Source: Clostridiales bacterium (lineage in GTDB: Bacteria > Bacillota > Clostridia > Lutisporales > Lutisporaceae). Taken from it: 16,761 bases of DNA. A program made the translations under genes and the position numbers. The notes beneath the pieces are model-generated. The model did not search any database, was not told where the DNA came from, and saw only the letters and a list, made by a program, of their open reading frames with translations. Below, one piece after another: positions 7,509 to 14,469 of the stretch. The stretch spans positions 1-16,761 of the forward strand of contig DUSG01000010.1 in the NCBI GenBank assembly GCA_012842725.1, read 5' to 3'. Numbering within the stretch: the first letter of the stretch is position 1; every line of letters begins with the position of its first letter.

Positions 7509-7530
7509 TTAAAGCAGTAACCTGCTCTAA
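7509..7530 (-). promoter_or_regulatory. Hairpin in the gdhA leader
   Basis: On the minus strand TTAGAGCAG, GTTA and CTGCTTTAA form a 9-bp stem (one G-U pair) with a 4-base loop, about 44 bases upstream of the gdhA start. No T-tract follows, so it is not an intrinsic terminator. Its 5' arm shares a 13-base word with the gdhA terminator. It may stabilise the leader or serve as a regulatory site. Confidence 0.4.
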
Positions 7531-7712
7531 ATTTCTTGATGTTATCTTACATTGTTAAATATTATCTAATATTTACATATTCTATACTTTTTATTGAAAT
7601 CCTTCTAATTATTATAATATTTTAATTATCTAAATTTTTTTGAATTATAAATAATTAGAAAATATTGAAGTATTCTATAATTTCATATAGAAACATATTT
7701 ACAGCATGTTAA

Positions 7713-8567
7713 TTAACGATATATTTTATATCTTTCCCATATTTCCTCAAGTTTGCTGAAATTCGATGATACCTTCTTTTTCTCTTTAATGCCTACAGCG
7801 ACAATCAATGCATTTAATAAGCTCAATGGGGCAACCAAAGAATCTACAAAAGACTCCATGTTGCTTTTAGCAGTAAGTGTATAATCAGCATATGTTACTA
7901 ATGGTGATAACAAGCTATCAGTAATTGCAAGAATTCTGGCTCCTTGTGATCTGGCATAATCTAATGCTTCTATTGTTTTCGAAGAATATCTTGGAAAACC
8001 AATACCTATTACCAGGTCTTCTTTAGTTACTCTAAAAAGCATATCGAATATATCAGAGACTGAGCGGCTGATTGATTGCACATTATTTCTAATTAAGCTC
8101 AGATAGAATGCTAAAAATTCTGCTAATGTTGTAGAACTTCGCATACCTATTATATATATATTTTTGGCTTGAATAATAGCTTTTACTGCTTCTTCAAAAA
8201 TATTTATGTCTATCCCTTCCATTGTCATTCTAAGATTGTCAATATCTGCTTTTATAACTTTCTTTATTGTATTTTCCTCATTTGAATAATCTACAGCCAT
8301 TTCTATCCTTTGAACAGTAGTCAAACGAGTTCTTATCATTTCTTGAAGTTCTCTTTGCATATGGGGATAACCATCATAACCTAATACATTAGCAAATCTA
8401 ACTACAGTAGACTCGCTTACACCTACCATTTCCCCGAGTTTAGCAGCAGTCATAAAAGCAGCCTTATCATAATTCTCCATAATATACTGTGCAATCAATT
8501 TTTGACCTTTACTAAGTTTATGAAAGTTTATTTGAATTTTTTTCATCAAATCTTGATTCTCATTCAT
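7713..8567 (-). CDS. MurR/RpiR-family transcriptional regulator with SIS domain
   Basis: This family couples an N-terminal helix-turn-helix domain to a SIS domain that senses a small ligand, usually a phosphorylated sugar. Here the HTH_6 domain spans about 1-78, with the recognition region AAKLGEMVGVSESTVVRF at 41-58. The SIS domain spans about 125-260 and includes NIYIIGMRSSTTLAEFLA near 136 and SQGARILAITDS. The 284 residues are the standard length. The ATG at 8567 lies 12 bases after the korC stop with only a weak GGA upstream, which points to translational coupling with korC. Being last in the Kor operon, it probably regulates that operon and perhaps gdhA. The ligand is unknown: a SIS regulator in a 2-oxoacid oxidation operon need not bind a sugar phosphate. 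The candidate operator repeats lie upstream of korD. Confidence 0.93.
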   Translation of the reverse strand: MNENQDLMKKIQINFHKLSKGQKLIAQYIMENYDKAAFMTAAKLGEMVGVSESTVVRFANVLGYDGYPHMQRELQEMIRTRLTTVQRIEMAVDYSNEENTIKKVIKADIDNLRMTMEGIDINIFEEAVKAIIQAKNIYIIGMRSSTTLAEFLAFYLSLIRNNVQSISRSVSDIFDMLFRVTKEDLVIGIGFPRYSSKTIEALDYARSQGARILAITDSLLSPLVTYADYTLTAKSNMESFVDSLVAPLSLLNALIVAVGIKEKKKVSSNFSKLEEIWERYKIYR

Positions 8568-8579
8568 GTTCCAACACCA

Positions 8580-9116
8580 TTATTTAATAGCATTTTTTCC
8601 AATAGAATATCCCATTTCCAATGCTTTTTTGTTTAGCTCCTCAGTACCCTTCGGTACGCGGTTGAGCACAGCTTCTTCTAATGCATTTCTAGAAACAACA
8701 TTTGTAATTGCAGCTATAACACCTAACGCTACAATATTAAGTACCATTGGTTTTCCTAATACATTATAAGCTGTATCAATTATTGGTAATGAGTATATTA
8801 CTTTATTTTCATTTCTTGTATCTATTGACTCATCAACAATTATTATTCCATTCTCTTTAACATTTTTTCCATACTGATCAAAAGATTTTTGAGTTAAAGA
8901 TAGAAATATATCACAATCCCTTACTTTAGGAAAATCAATCTTATCAGTTGATATTATTACTTCAGCTTTACTAGCTCCACCTCTCGCTTCAGGACCATAG
9001 GACTGGGTTTGTACAGCATTCTTACCATCAAGTATAGCAGCTTCTGCTAAAATAATCCCTCCTGTAATAAGTCCCTGTCCTCCAGATCCGCTTAATCTAA
9101 TCTCATACTTTCCCAT
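8580..9116 (-). CDS. korC: 2-oxoacid:ferredoxin oxidoreductase, gamma subunit
   Basis: This is the gamma (catalytic-domain III) subunit of a ferredoxin-dependent 2-oxoacid oxidoreductase, which works with KorA, KorB and KorD. The signature LSGSGGQGLITGG comes near the N-terminus, followed by TQSYGPEARGGASKAEVIIS, both standard for the family. About 178 residues is normal. The start is ATG at 9116: AAGGAG lies 8 bases upstream within the end of korB. A GTG at 9125 would overlap that SD and is unlikely to be used. The gene lies 5 bases after korB and 12 bases before the RpiR gene, so it belongs to one operon. The subunit type is clear; the exact substrate is not. Confidence 0.93.
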   Translation of the reverse strand: MGKYEIRLSGSGGQGLITGGIILAEAAILDGKNAVQTQSYGPEARGGASKAEVIISTDKIDFPKVRDCDIFLSLTQKSFDQYGKNVKENGIIIVDESIDTRNENKVIYSLPIIDTAYNVLGKPMVLNIVALGVIAAITNVVSRNALEEAVLNRVPKGTEELNKKALEMGYSIGKNAIK

Positions 9117-9121
9117 TTTTT

Positions 9122-9940
9122 TCACTCCTTTTTAAGCCTATCTATAATCTTTTGATATTCTCTTGTATATTCTGGTTCAGGACTATTTTTAAATTCTCCT
9201 ATTAAGAACTTTCCATCCAAAGATTCTGGTGTCATTTTTGAAGCCGCTGCTATATTTACTGCATGTTCTTTTTGCCATTCTAACATTTCCACTGCAGATC
9301 CTTTTTTATTCTTTCTACCATAATAAGTTGGACATACACTAATAGCTTCAATCAAAGAGAATCCTTCGTTTTTTATTCCATTTTCTATAAGGGAAATCAA
9401 TAGTTGTGTATGATATGCTGTGGATCTCCCTACATATGTTGCACCTGCAGCTATAGCTAAAGCAGGAATATCAAAAGCTTTGTCTACATTACCATATGGA
9501 ACTGTGGTTCCCTTATCAAATTTAGGAGTAGTTGGAGAATATTGACCACCAGTCATACCATAAATATTATTGTTATAAATTATAGTAGTTATATCTATGT
9601 TTCTTCTGCATGCATGTATTAAATGATTTCCACCTATTGCAGTAGCATCACCATCACCTGTAATAACTATGACTTTCAGTTCGGGATTAGCCATCTTAAT
9701 TCCAGTGGCAAATGCTAATGCTCTTCCATGGGTTGTATGAAGTGTATCAAAATCCATATAACCTGGTGCCCTTGAAGAGCATCCTATACCTGATACTATA
9801 CAAATCTTATCTCTATCTAAACCAAGTTTATCAATTGCAACTGTTATTGCTCTCGTAATAATTCCATGACCGCATCCAGGACACCAAATTTGAGGTAATT
9901 TATTAGTTCTAAAATATTTGTTTACTATTTCACTTGGCAT
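9122..9940 (-). CDS. korB: 2-oxoacid:ferredoxin oxidoreductase, beta (TPP-binding) subunit
   Basis: The beta subunit binds thiamine pyrophosphate and Mg2+, where the 2-oxoacid is decarboxylated. The 272 residues begin with a cysteine motif, WCPGCGHGII (C20, C23). The TPP motif runs from GDGDAT (95-100) to NNNIYGMTGGQYSPTTP (from 123), as in KorB and VorA proteins. Compared with pyruvate oxidoreductases the chain is short and is split from the alpha and gamma parts, as in the four-subunit enzymes for 2-oxoglutarate or branched-chain 2-oxoacids. The ATG at 9940 follows GGAGG by 9 bases. One base separates it from the korA stop. The enzyme class is sure; 2-oxoglutarate is favoured as substrate only because gdhA lies next door. 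Confidence 0.94.
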   Translation of the reverse strand: MPSEIVNKYFRTNKLPQIWCPGCGHGIITRAITVAIDKLGLDRDKICIVSGIGCSSRAPGYMDFDTLHTTHGRALAFATGIKMANPELKVIVITGDGDATAIGGNHLIHACRRNIDITTIIYNNNIYGMTGGQYSPTTPKFDKGTTVPYGNVDKAFDIPALAIAAGATYVGRSTAYHTQLLISLIENGIKNEGFSLIEAISVCPTYYGRKNKKGSAVEMLEWQKEHAVNIAAASKMTPESLDGKFLIGEFKNSPEPEYTREYQKIIDRLKKE

Positions 9941-9941
9941 T

Positions 9942-11075
9942 CTAGAGCACCTCCTCTATTTTTTCCATTATTTCTTCTGGATATATAGCTTCTCCATTAA
10001 CCTTGTTTACTTTTATGAGTTTAGCTTTATCCTTAATAATTCTTTCAACTTCTAATACCATTTGACCAAGATTCATTTCTGCTACAACAAATGCTTTTAC
10101 TCTATCAGCAAGTTCTACAAGTCTTTTATCTGGGAACGGCCATACGGTTATAGGCCTATATGTTCCTACTTTTATTCCTTTTTCTCTTAATTGTTTCATT
10201 GCAGTATCAGCTGCTCTAGCAACGCCACCTACTGAAATTATAATTATGTCTGCATCATCTGTATTCTGTTCTTCCCATTCAACTATTTCATCTTTGTGAA
10301 ATTCTATCTTATCTACTATTCTTCTGTATAATTTATCAGCAACTGCTGGATTGTTAGTTGGAAAACCAGTTTCATCATGAGCTAAACCTGTTACATGGAA
10401 CCTATAGCCTTCACCATAGCAAGCCATTGGCGGTATCAAATCATCATCAGCTTTATAAGGCAAATACTCTTCTCTGCTAACAGCAGGCTTTTTTCTATTG
10501 ATTATCTCTATCTCTGAAATATCCGGAAGTTCAACTCTCTCTCTCATATGCCCTATTATTTCATCCATAAGTAGAATTACAGGAACTCTATATTTTTCTG
10601 ACAAATTAAAAGCTTTTATCGTAAGATCAAAAGTTTCCCTTACAGAAGAAGGAGTCAAAGCAATTATTGGATGATCACCATGGGTACCCCAACGAGCTTG
10701 CATTATATCCCCTTGTGCTGGTGATGTCGGTAACCCAGTACTTGGACCACTCCTTTGTACATCTACTATTACACATGGAACTTCAGCTAAAGCAGCGTAA
10801 CCTATATTTTCTTGCTTTAGTGAGAATCCAGGACCACTTGTAGCAGTCATACTTTTTACTCCTGCCAATGAAGCTCCAATAATAGCAGCCATGCTTGCAA
10901 TTTCATCTTCCATCTGAATAAACCTTCCACCAACGAGAGGTAACTTTTCAGCTGAAAACTCTGCAATTTCTGTTGAAGGTGTTATAGGATATCCAGCAAA
11001 AAATCTCATTCCCGCTGCAATTGCGCCTTCTACACATGCTTCATTTCCTTGCATCAATCTTGCTTTTGATTTCAT
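9942..11075 (-). CDS. korA: 2-oxoacid:ferredoxin oxidoreductase, alpha subunit
   Basis: The alpha subunit supplies the pyrimidine-binding and CoA-contacting domains. The 377-residue product shows the family opening LMQGNEACVEGAIAAG, then FFAGYPITPSTEIAEF, QMEDEIASMAA and ATSGPGFSLKQENIGYA, all typical of KorA/VorB proteins. A transketolase C-terminal-like domain spans about 250-365. The ATG at 11075 has GAGGGGG 7 bases upstream, lying in the end of korD, with one base between the genes. The complete reaction is 2-oxoacid + CoA + oxidised ferredoxin giving acyl-CoA + CO2 + reduced ferredoxin. Automatic pipelines often name such proteins VorB (branched-chain 2-oxoacids). The sequence alone does not separate 2-oxoglutarate from 3-methyl-2-oxobutanoate. 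Confidence 0.94.
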   Translation of the reverse strand: MKSKARLMQGNEACVEGAIAAGMRFFAGYPITPSTEIAEFSAEKLPLVGGRFIQMEDEIASMAAIIGASLAGVKSMTATSGPGFSLKQENIGYAALAEVPCVIVDVQRSGPSTGLPTSPAQGDIMQARWGTHGDHPIIALTPSSVRETFDLTIKAFNLSEKYRVPVILLMDEIIGHMRERVELPDISEIEIINRKKPAVSREEYLPYKADDDLIPPMACYGEGYRFHVTGLAHDETGFPTNNPAVADKLYRRIVDKIEFHKDEIVEWEEQNTDDADIIIISVGGVARAADTAMKQLREKGIKVGTYRPITVWPFPDKRLVELADRVKAFVVAEMNLGQMVLEVERIIKDKAKLIKVNKVNGEAIYPEEIMEKIEEVL

Positions 11076-11076
11076 A

Positions 11077-11283
11077 TTATTTCCCCCTCACATATATAGC
11101 ATAATCAGGGCATCTTAGTTCACAAAGCCCACATTGTATACATTTATCAATGTCAACAATCTTAACTTTTTCGTTTTCTATTTTAAGTACATTTTTTGGA
11201 CAAAACTTAACACAGATACCGCAGCCTTTGCACCAATTTTCATTAACAACTAGTTTGTCAGTTACGGTCTCATTAATATTCAT
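11077..11283 (-). CDS. korD: 2-oxoacid:ferredoxin oxidoreductase, delta subunit (2[4Fe-4S] ferredoxin-like)
   Basis: This 68-residue subunit holds two [4Fe-4S] clusters that pass electrons from the TPP site to free ferredoxin. Both CxxCxxCxxxCP motifs are intact: C18, C21, C24, C28 (CKGCGICVKFCP) and C48, C51, C54, C58 (CIQCGLCELRCP). The ATG at 11283 is preceded by AAGGAGG at 7 bases. It is the first gene of the operon korD-korA-korB-korC-rpiR, behind a well-formed promoter. It could be read as a plain ferredoxin, but its position ahead of korA is the usual one for the delta subunit. Confidence 0.94.
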   Translation of the reverse strand: MNINETVTDKLVVNENWCKGCGICVKFCPKNVLKIENEKVKIVDIDKCIQCGLCELRCPDYAIYVRGK

Positions 11284-11300
11284 AACGTCTCCTCCTTATA

Positions 11301-11316
11301 AAAAATTGCAATTTTT
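11301..11316. repeat. Palindrome AAAAATTGCAATTTTT upstream of korD, candidate operator
   Basis: This is a perfect 16-bp palindrome just upstream of the korD SD. Two further sites with the same TTGCA core lie at about 11344-11356 and 11389-11401, the latter forming the -35 of the promoter. Centre spacings are about 40 and 45 bp, near four DNA turns. Binding by the operon's own RpiR protein is an inference. Confidence 0.45.
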
Positions 11317-11367
11317 GTTTCATATTTTGTTTAATTTACTTAATAATGCAATTTTGCCTTCATTTTT

Positions 11368-11396
11368 AGTATATAATAGAAATTTAATTAATGCAA
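11368..11396 (-). promoter_or_regulatory. Sigma-A-type promoter of the korDABC-rpiR operon
   Basis: On the minus strand TTGCAT (11396-11391) and TATACT (11373-11368) are separated by exactly 17 bases, close to consensus TTGACA and TATAAT. The predicted start near 11361 gives a leader of about 78 bases. The -35 sits inside one of the TTGCA repeats, so a protein bound there would block the promoter. Confidence 0.7.
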
Positions 11397-11418
11397 TAAT
11401 CAATTCTTTTTTCTAAAA

Positions 11419-11474
11419 AATAAACAAAGCCTTGTTATATTATTTACAACAATAACGAAAAGGCTTTGTTTATT
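11419..11474 (-). terminator. Rho-independent terminator of surE
   Basis: Perfect 15-bp arms (11460-11474 with 11419-11433) enclose a 26-base loop that holds a second short stem (GTTAT with ATAAC). On the minus strand the stem ends in a T-rich run (TTTATTTTTTAG). It lies 9 bases after the surE stop and separates surE from the Kor operon promoter. Confidence 0.85.
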
Positions 11475-11483
11475 TAATAATAT

Positions 11484-12248
11484 TTATAACAAATTCCATT
11501 GTTTTTCTTTCATTTCTTTATAAATCTTTTCATTTGTTAAATCTATTTTTATTGGTGTAATTGATACATAATTATCTTTTATTGCTTTGATATCAGTATC
11601 TTCATCATCTTCCACATCATCAAGCTCACCCGCTAACCAATAATAGCTTCTACCTCTTGGGTCTTTTCTTTCAATAAAACAATTCTTATATTTCCTTACA
11701 CCCAATTTTGTAATTTTTATTCCTTTTATATTTTCTTTTGGACAGTATGGAATATTAACGTTTATTACAGTATCCTTTTCTATACCAAATAAATATAATT
11801 TCCTGCAAATATCAGAAGCAATTATTGAAGCTGTATCAAAATTACAATTTTCATTGCAACATAATGAAAAAGCTATCGATGGTTTACCGTATATTGCTCC
11901 TTCTATAGCTGCAGAAACAGTACCTGAATACAGCACATCAGTTCCCATATTTGGACCTCTGTTGATACCTGATACTACTAAATCAATTTCTCCTTTTGCT
12001 AATACTTCTAAAGCAAATTTTACACAATCTGAGGGCGTGCCATTGATACTCCAAGCTTCAATATCAGAACCAAAAAAATCAATTCTATTGCTTCTCAAAG
12101 GCTTATGCATAGTTATAGAATGTCCACTAGCACTTCTTTCTGATTCAGGAGCAACAACTAAAACTTTTCCTAGACTAGTTAATGCTTTTGCAAGTTTATA
12201 TAAACCTTCGGCATTTATTCCATCATCATTAGACACTAATATTCTCAT
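11484..12248 (-). CDS. surE: 5'/3'-nucleotidase SurE
   Basis: SurE is a metal-dependent phosphatase that releases phosphate from nucleoside 5'- and 3'-monophosphates, and in some species short polyphosphate; it is associated with stress and stationary phase. The 254 residues fit the family. The N-terminal metal site is SNDDG with D8 and D9, the next motif is SERSASGHS with S39, and N96 in VSGINRGPNMG completes the metal-binding set. The string DVLYSGTVSAAIEGAIYG is also diagnostic. A short acidic insert (VEDDEDTD, around 212-219) is unusual but lies outside the active site. The ATG at 12248 follows AAGGAGG by about 7 bases. It is monocistronic, ended by the hairpin at 11419-11474, and divergent from the unknown plus-strand gene. 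Confidence 0.95.
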   Translation of the reverse strand: MRILVSNDDGINAEGLYKLAKALTSLGKVLVVAPESERSASGHSITMHKPLRSNRIDFFGSDIEAWSINGTPSDCVKFALEVLAKGEIDLVVSGINRGPNMGTDVLYSGTVSAAIEGAIYGKPSIAFSLCCNENCNFDTASIIASDICRKLYLFGIEKDTVINVNIPYCPKENIKGIKITKLGVRKYKNCFIERKDPRGRSYYWLAGELDDVEDDEDTDIKAIKDNYVSITPIKIDLTNEKIYKEMKEKQWNLL

Positions 12249-12325
12249 TGCAGTACCTCCTTATGTTTAATAATTATTTCATCTTCATATAATTATATTA
12301 TCTAATATAGATTGCAGGTGAAAGA
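12249..12325. promoter_or_regulatory. Divergent promoter region between surE and the plus-strand gene
   Basis: These 77 bases must drive both genes. A nearly symmetric core, TATAATTATATTATC (about 12287-12301), offers -10 candidates on both strands. On the plus strand TATAAT follows TTTAAT by 16 bases. No strong -35 is seen in either direction, so the exact promoters are uncertain. Confidence 0.4.
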
Positions 12326-12964
12326 ATGATACAAATAGATGATGCAGGAAGCGGTAGCTTAATTGGTGGTACATGTATTGCTGCACTTCGTTGTGAAACC
12401 GGAGAATATTATTACGAAATTATACCACCAATTTTATTTAATGAGGAAAACTTTAAAAACAAAAATTATCAATATTATGCTACTAAAATAGTAAAAAATG
12501 CTCTTGAAAAATTAAATGTTGGTAAAAATGAAGATATAGAAATATGTCAAGGCTACATGTTTGAAGATGCCAGAAAATATTTAAAAAAACTCAATTATAA
12601 ATTTAAATGTACAAAGATTTATGACCCTCTTCAAACGATGATTGAGCATACTTTTGAAGAATATGCAATAAGTCTAGGATTACCAAGAGATTTTATTATA
12701 TATACTAAATATCCATTTCATTTAAAAAGATTATTAAAATGGGTGTATGCTGATTACACAAATAGAGTCAAGTATTGCAAAATAGGATGGAGAAGCTGGA
12801 ATAAATATGGTTCTCTACCTACTGAAACATATTATGATAAAATATATAACAATAATTATATTTGCTTAAAGTGTGGCAAAAGTATAAAACCATATTCAAG
12901 AGTAAAAGTAATAAAAGTATATTGTGATAATGGTATAAAAATATATCTTCATGATAAATGTTAA
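12326..12964 (+). CDS. Unknown protein with RNase HII-like N-terminus and C-terminal Cys/His cluster
   Basis: I do not recognise a named family. This is the only convincing plus-strand gene in the window. The 212-residue product opens with IDDAGSGSLIGG (4-15), which resembles the RNase HII active-site strand (consensus-like DEAGRGPLAGP). The predicted order that follows suits an RNase H-type fold: strand TCIAALR, strand GEYYYEIIPP, helix near 50-64, strand IEIC with E72, helix, then KIYDP with D100 and a helix. The C-terminal region has C180 and C183 (CLKC), C200, then H209 and C212 (HDKC), a possible zinc site. No signal peptide or membrane segment is visible. The ATG at 12326 follows AGGTG by 5 bases, and an 8-bp hairpin ends the gene. 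Its codon use is as AT-rich as its neighbours, so recent transfer is not indicated. Catalytic activity is unproven. Confidence 0.88.
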   Translation: MIQIDDAGSGSLIGGTCIAALRCETGEYYYEIIPPILFNEENFKNKNYQYYATKIVKNALEKLNVGKNEDIEICQGYMFEDARKYLKKLNYKFKCTKIYDPLQTMIEHTFEEYAISLGLPRDFIIYTKYPFHLKRLLKWVYADYTNRVKYCKIGWRSWNKYGSLPTETYYDKIYNNNYICLKCGKSIKPYSRVKVIKVYCDNGIKIYLHDKC

Positions 12965-12982
12965 GCCCCTAATATAGGGGCT
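12964..12982 (+). terminator. Terminator of the plus-strand unknown gene, possibly bidirectional
   Basis: AGCCCCTA, ATA and TAGGGGCT form a perfect 8-bp GC-rich stem with a 3-base loop, followed on the plus strand by ATTATTTAG. It overlaps the last base of the plus-strand stop codon and lies 5 bases past the end of the converging carboxyltransferase gene. It can serve both, though the T-tract on the minus strand is poorer. Confidence 0.8.
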
Positions 12983-12987
12983 ATTAT

Positions 12988-14385
12988 TTAGACCGGATAA
13001 GTCATATCTTGCTCATTTACTAAATTTTCATCTATATTGTATTTTCGTGCTTTTCTTAAGCTAAAGTATTTCAGAGCTACTTGAGGAAATAAAGCGTATG
13101 TTAAAACATCTTCTTCTTGTTCATAGTAATCTTTAATCTCTTCTCTATACTTTTCTAACTGAGGAGGCAATAAATCTGCTGGTCTGACTGTTATAACCTC
13201 TTCATCTCCAATTATTTTTTTCTTTATTTCTTCAGAAATCTCAACTGCTGGTTTACCATATAATCCTTTTACATAAGCTTTTACTTCCGATGGTATCATC
13301 TTATATCTTTCATTTAGCACTACATTGAATACTGCTTGAGTTCCTACAATTTGACTAGTTGGCGTAACTAGTGGAGGATAACCTAAATCTTCTCTTACTT
13401 TAGGTATTTCTTTCAAAACCTCTTCAAATTTATCAGTAGCATTTTGAGCCGCTAATTGTGATAAGAGATTACTCATCATGCCACCAGGAATTTGATATGA
13501 TAATACTCTTGTATCAACACTAAATACACTTGTATTCAGAAGCCCTTGATCTATATATTTATCTCTGACAGCTTTAAAATGCTCAGCAATTATATTTAAT
13601 AAATTTAAATCTAACCCTGTATCATATTCAGTATCTTTCAATGCCATTACCATAGGTTCTGTTGCCGGTTGCGATGTACCTAATCCAAAAGGAGATATTG
13701 CTGTATCTATTATATCAACACCGGCTTCTATAGCCTTTAAATAAGCCATTGATGCCATTCCACTTGTATAATGACTATGTAATTGTATAGGAATGTTAAT
13801 ATTTTTCTTTAATTCTTTAACTAATTTATATGCAATATATGGTGTTAACAATCCAGACATATCTTTAATACATAGGGAGTCTGCACCCATATTTTCTATT
13901 TTTTTTGCAAGAGAAACATATAATTCTATGTTGTGTACCGGACTTATTGTATATACAATACTACCTTGAGCATGACCTCCATATTTTTTGGTAGTTTCTA
14001 TAGCTTTTTCAATATTTCTTAGATCATTTAAAGCGTCAAAAATTCTTATTATGTCAATTCCATTTGCTAAAGAGCGTTTTATAAATTCAACTAAAACATC
14101 GTCAGGGTAGTTTTTATATCCAAGTATATTTTGTCCCCTAAGTAGCATCTGAAGTTTTGTTTTCTTTAATTTTGATTTTATTTTTCTAAGCCTATCCCAT
14201 GGATCCTCATTTAAAAATCTTAAACAAGCATCAAAAGTCGCACCGCCCCACATTTCTAAAGAATGATATCCTACTTCATCCATTACCTCAAGAATTGGTA
14301 ACATTTCTTCGGTTTTCATTCTAGTAGCTATTAGAGATTGATGACCATCTCTAAGTACAGTTTCTGTTATTTTTACTTTAGCCAT
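12988..14385 (-). CDS. Biotin-dependent carboxyltransferase subunit (oxaloacetate decarboxylase alpha / pyruvate carboxylase subunit B type)
   Basis: This protein moves a carboxyl group between biotin and pyruvate/oxaloacetate. The 465 residues cover the TIM-barrel carboxyltransferase domain (about 1-290) and the conserved PYC/OADA domain (to about 450). The metal and active-site set D13 (LRDGHQS), K174 (CIKDMSG), H203 and H205 (LHSHYTSG) has the same spacing as D17, K178, H207 and H209 of Vibrio oxaloacetate decarboxylase. The chain ends after the PYC/OADA domain. No proline/alanine linker or biotinylation motif (MKM) is present, so a separate biotin carrier protein is needed. The ATG at 14385 follows GGGGG by 9 bases. 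No decarboxylase membrane subunit or biotin carboxylase is adjacent, so oxaloacetate decarboxylase, pyruvate carboxylase and transcarboxylase roles stay open. Confidence 0.92.
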   Translation of the reverse strand: MAKVKITETVLRDGHQSLIATRMKTEEMLPILEVMDEVGYHSLEMWGGATFDACLRFLNEDPWDRLRKIKSKLKKTKLQMLLRGQNILGYKNYPDDVLVEFIKRSLANGIDIIRIFDALNDLRNIEKAIETTKKYGGHAQGSIVYTISPVHNIELYVSLAKKIENMGADSLCIKDMSGLLTPYIAYKLVKELKKNINIPIQLHSHYTSGMASMAYLKAIEAGVDIIDTAISPFGLGTSQPATEPMVMALKDTEYDTGLDLNLLNIIAEHFKAVRDKYIDQGLLNTSVFSVDTRVLSYQIPGGMMSNLLSQLAAQNATDKFEEVLKEIPKVREDLGYPPLVTPTSQIVGTQAVFNVVLNERYKMIPSEVKAYVKGLYGKPAVEISEEIKKKIIGDEEVITVRPADLLPPQLEKYREEIKDYYEQEEDVLTYALFPQVALKYFSLRKARKYNIDENLVNEQDMTYPV

Positions 14386-14430
14386 TATTTATTTCCCCCA
14401 ATGTATTATATTATTAGATATTATCAAATA

Positions 14431-14459
14431 AAAATTAAAACTTTTCAAGTTTAATTTTT
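14431..14459 (-). terminator. AT-rich hairpin after the GNAT gene, possible weak terminator
   Basis: AAATTAAAACTT and AAGTTTAATTT pair over about 11 bp with one bulged A and a short loop, followed on the minus strand by TTTTTATTTG. It lies between the GNAT and carboxyltransferase genes. The stem is almost all A-T pairs, so it would be weak, and read-through into the next gene is likely. Confidence 0.4.
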
Positions 14460-14469
14460 GTATATAGAT

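Noticed and set aside
7600..7700. AT-rich imperfect inverted repeats after the RpiR gene as a terminator
   Set aside because: Stems are short, almost purely A-T and lack a proper T-tract position, so they were not called.
11854..12270. Plus-strand ORF of 138 codons opposite surE
   Set aside because: It overlaps the most conserved SurE metal-site codons in antisense and shows no independent coding signal.
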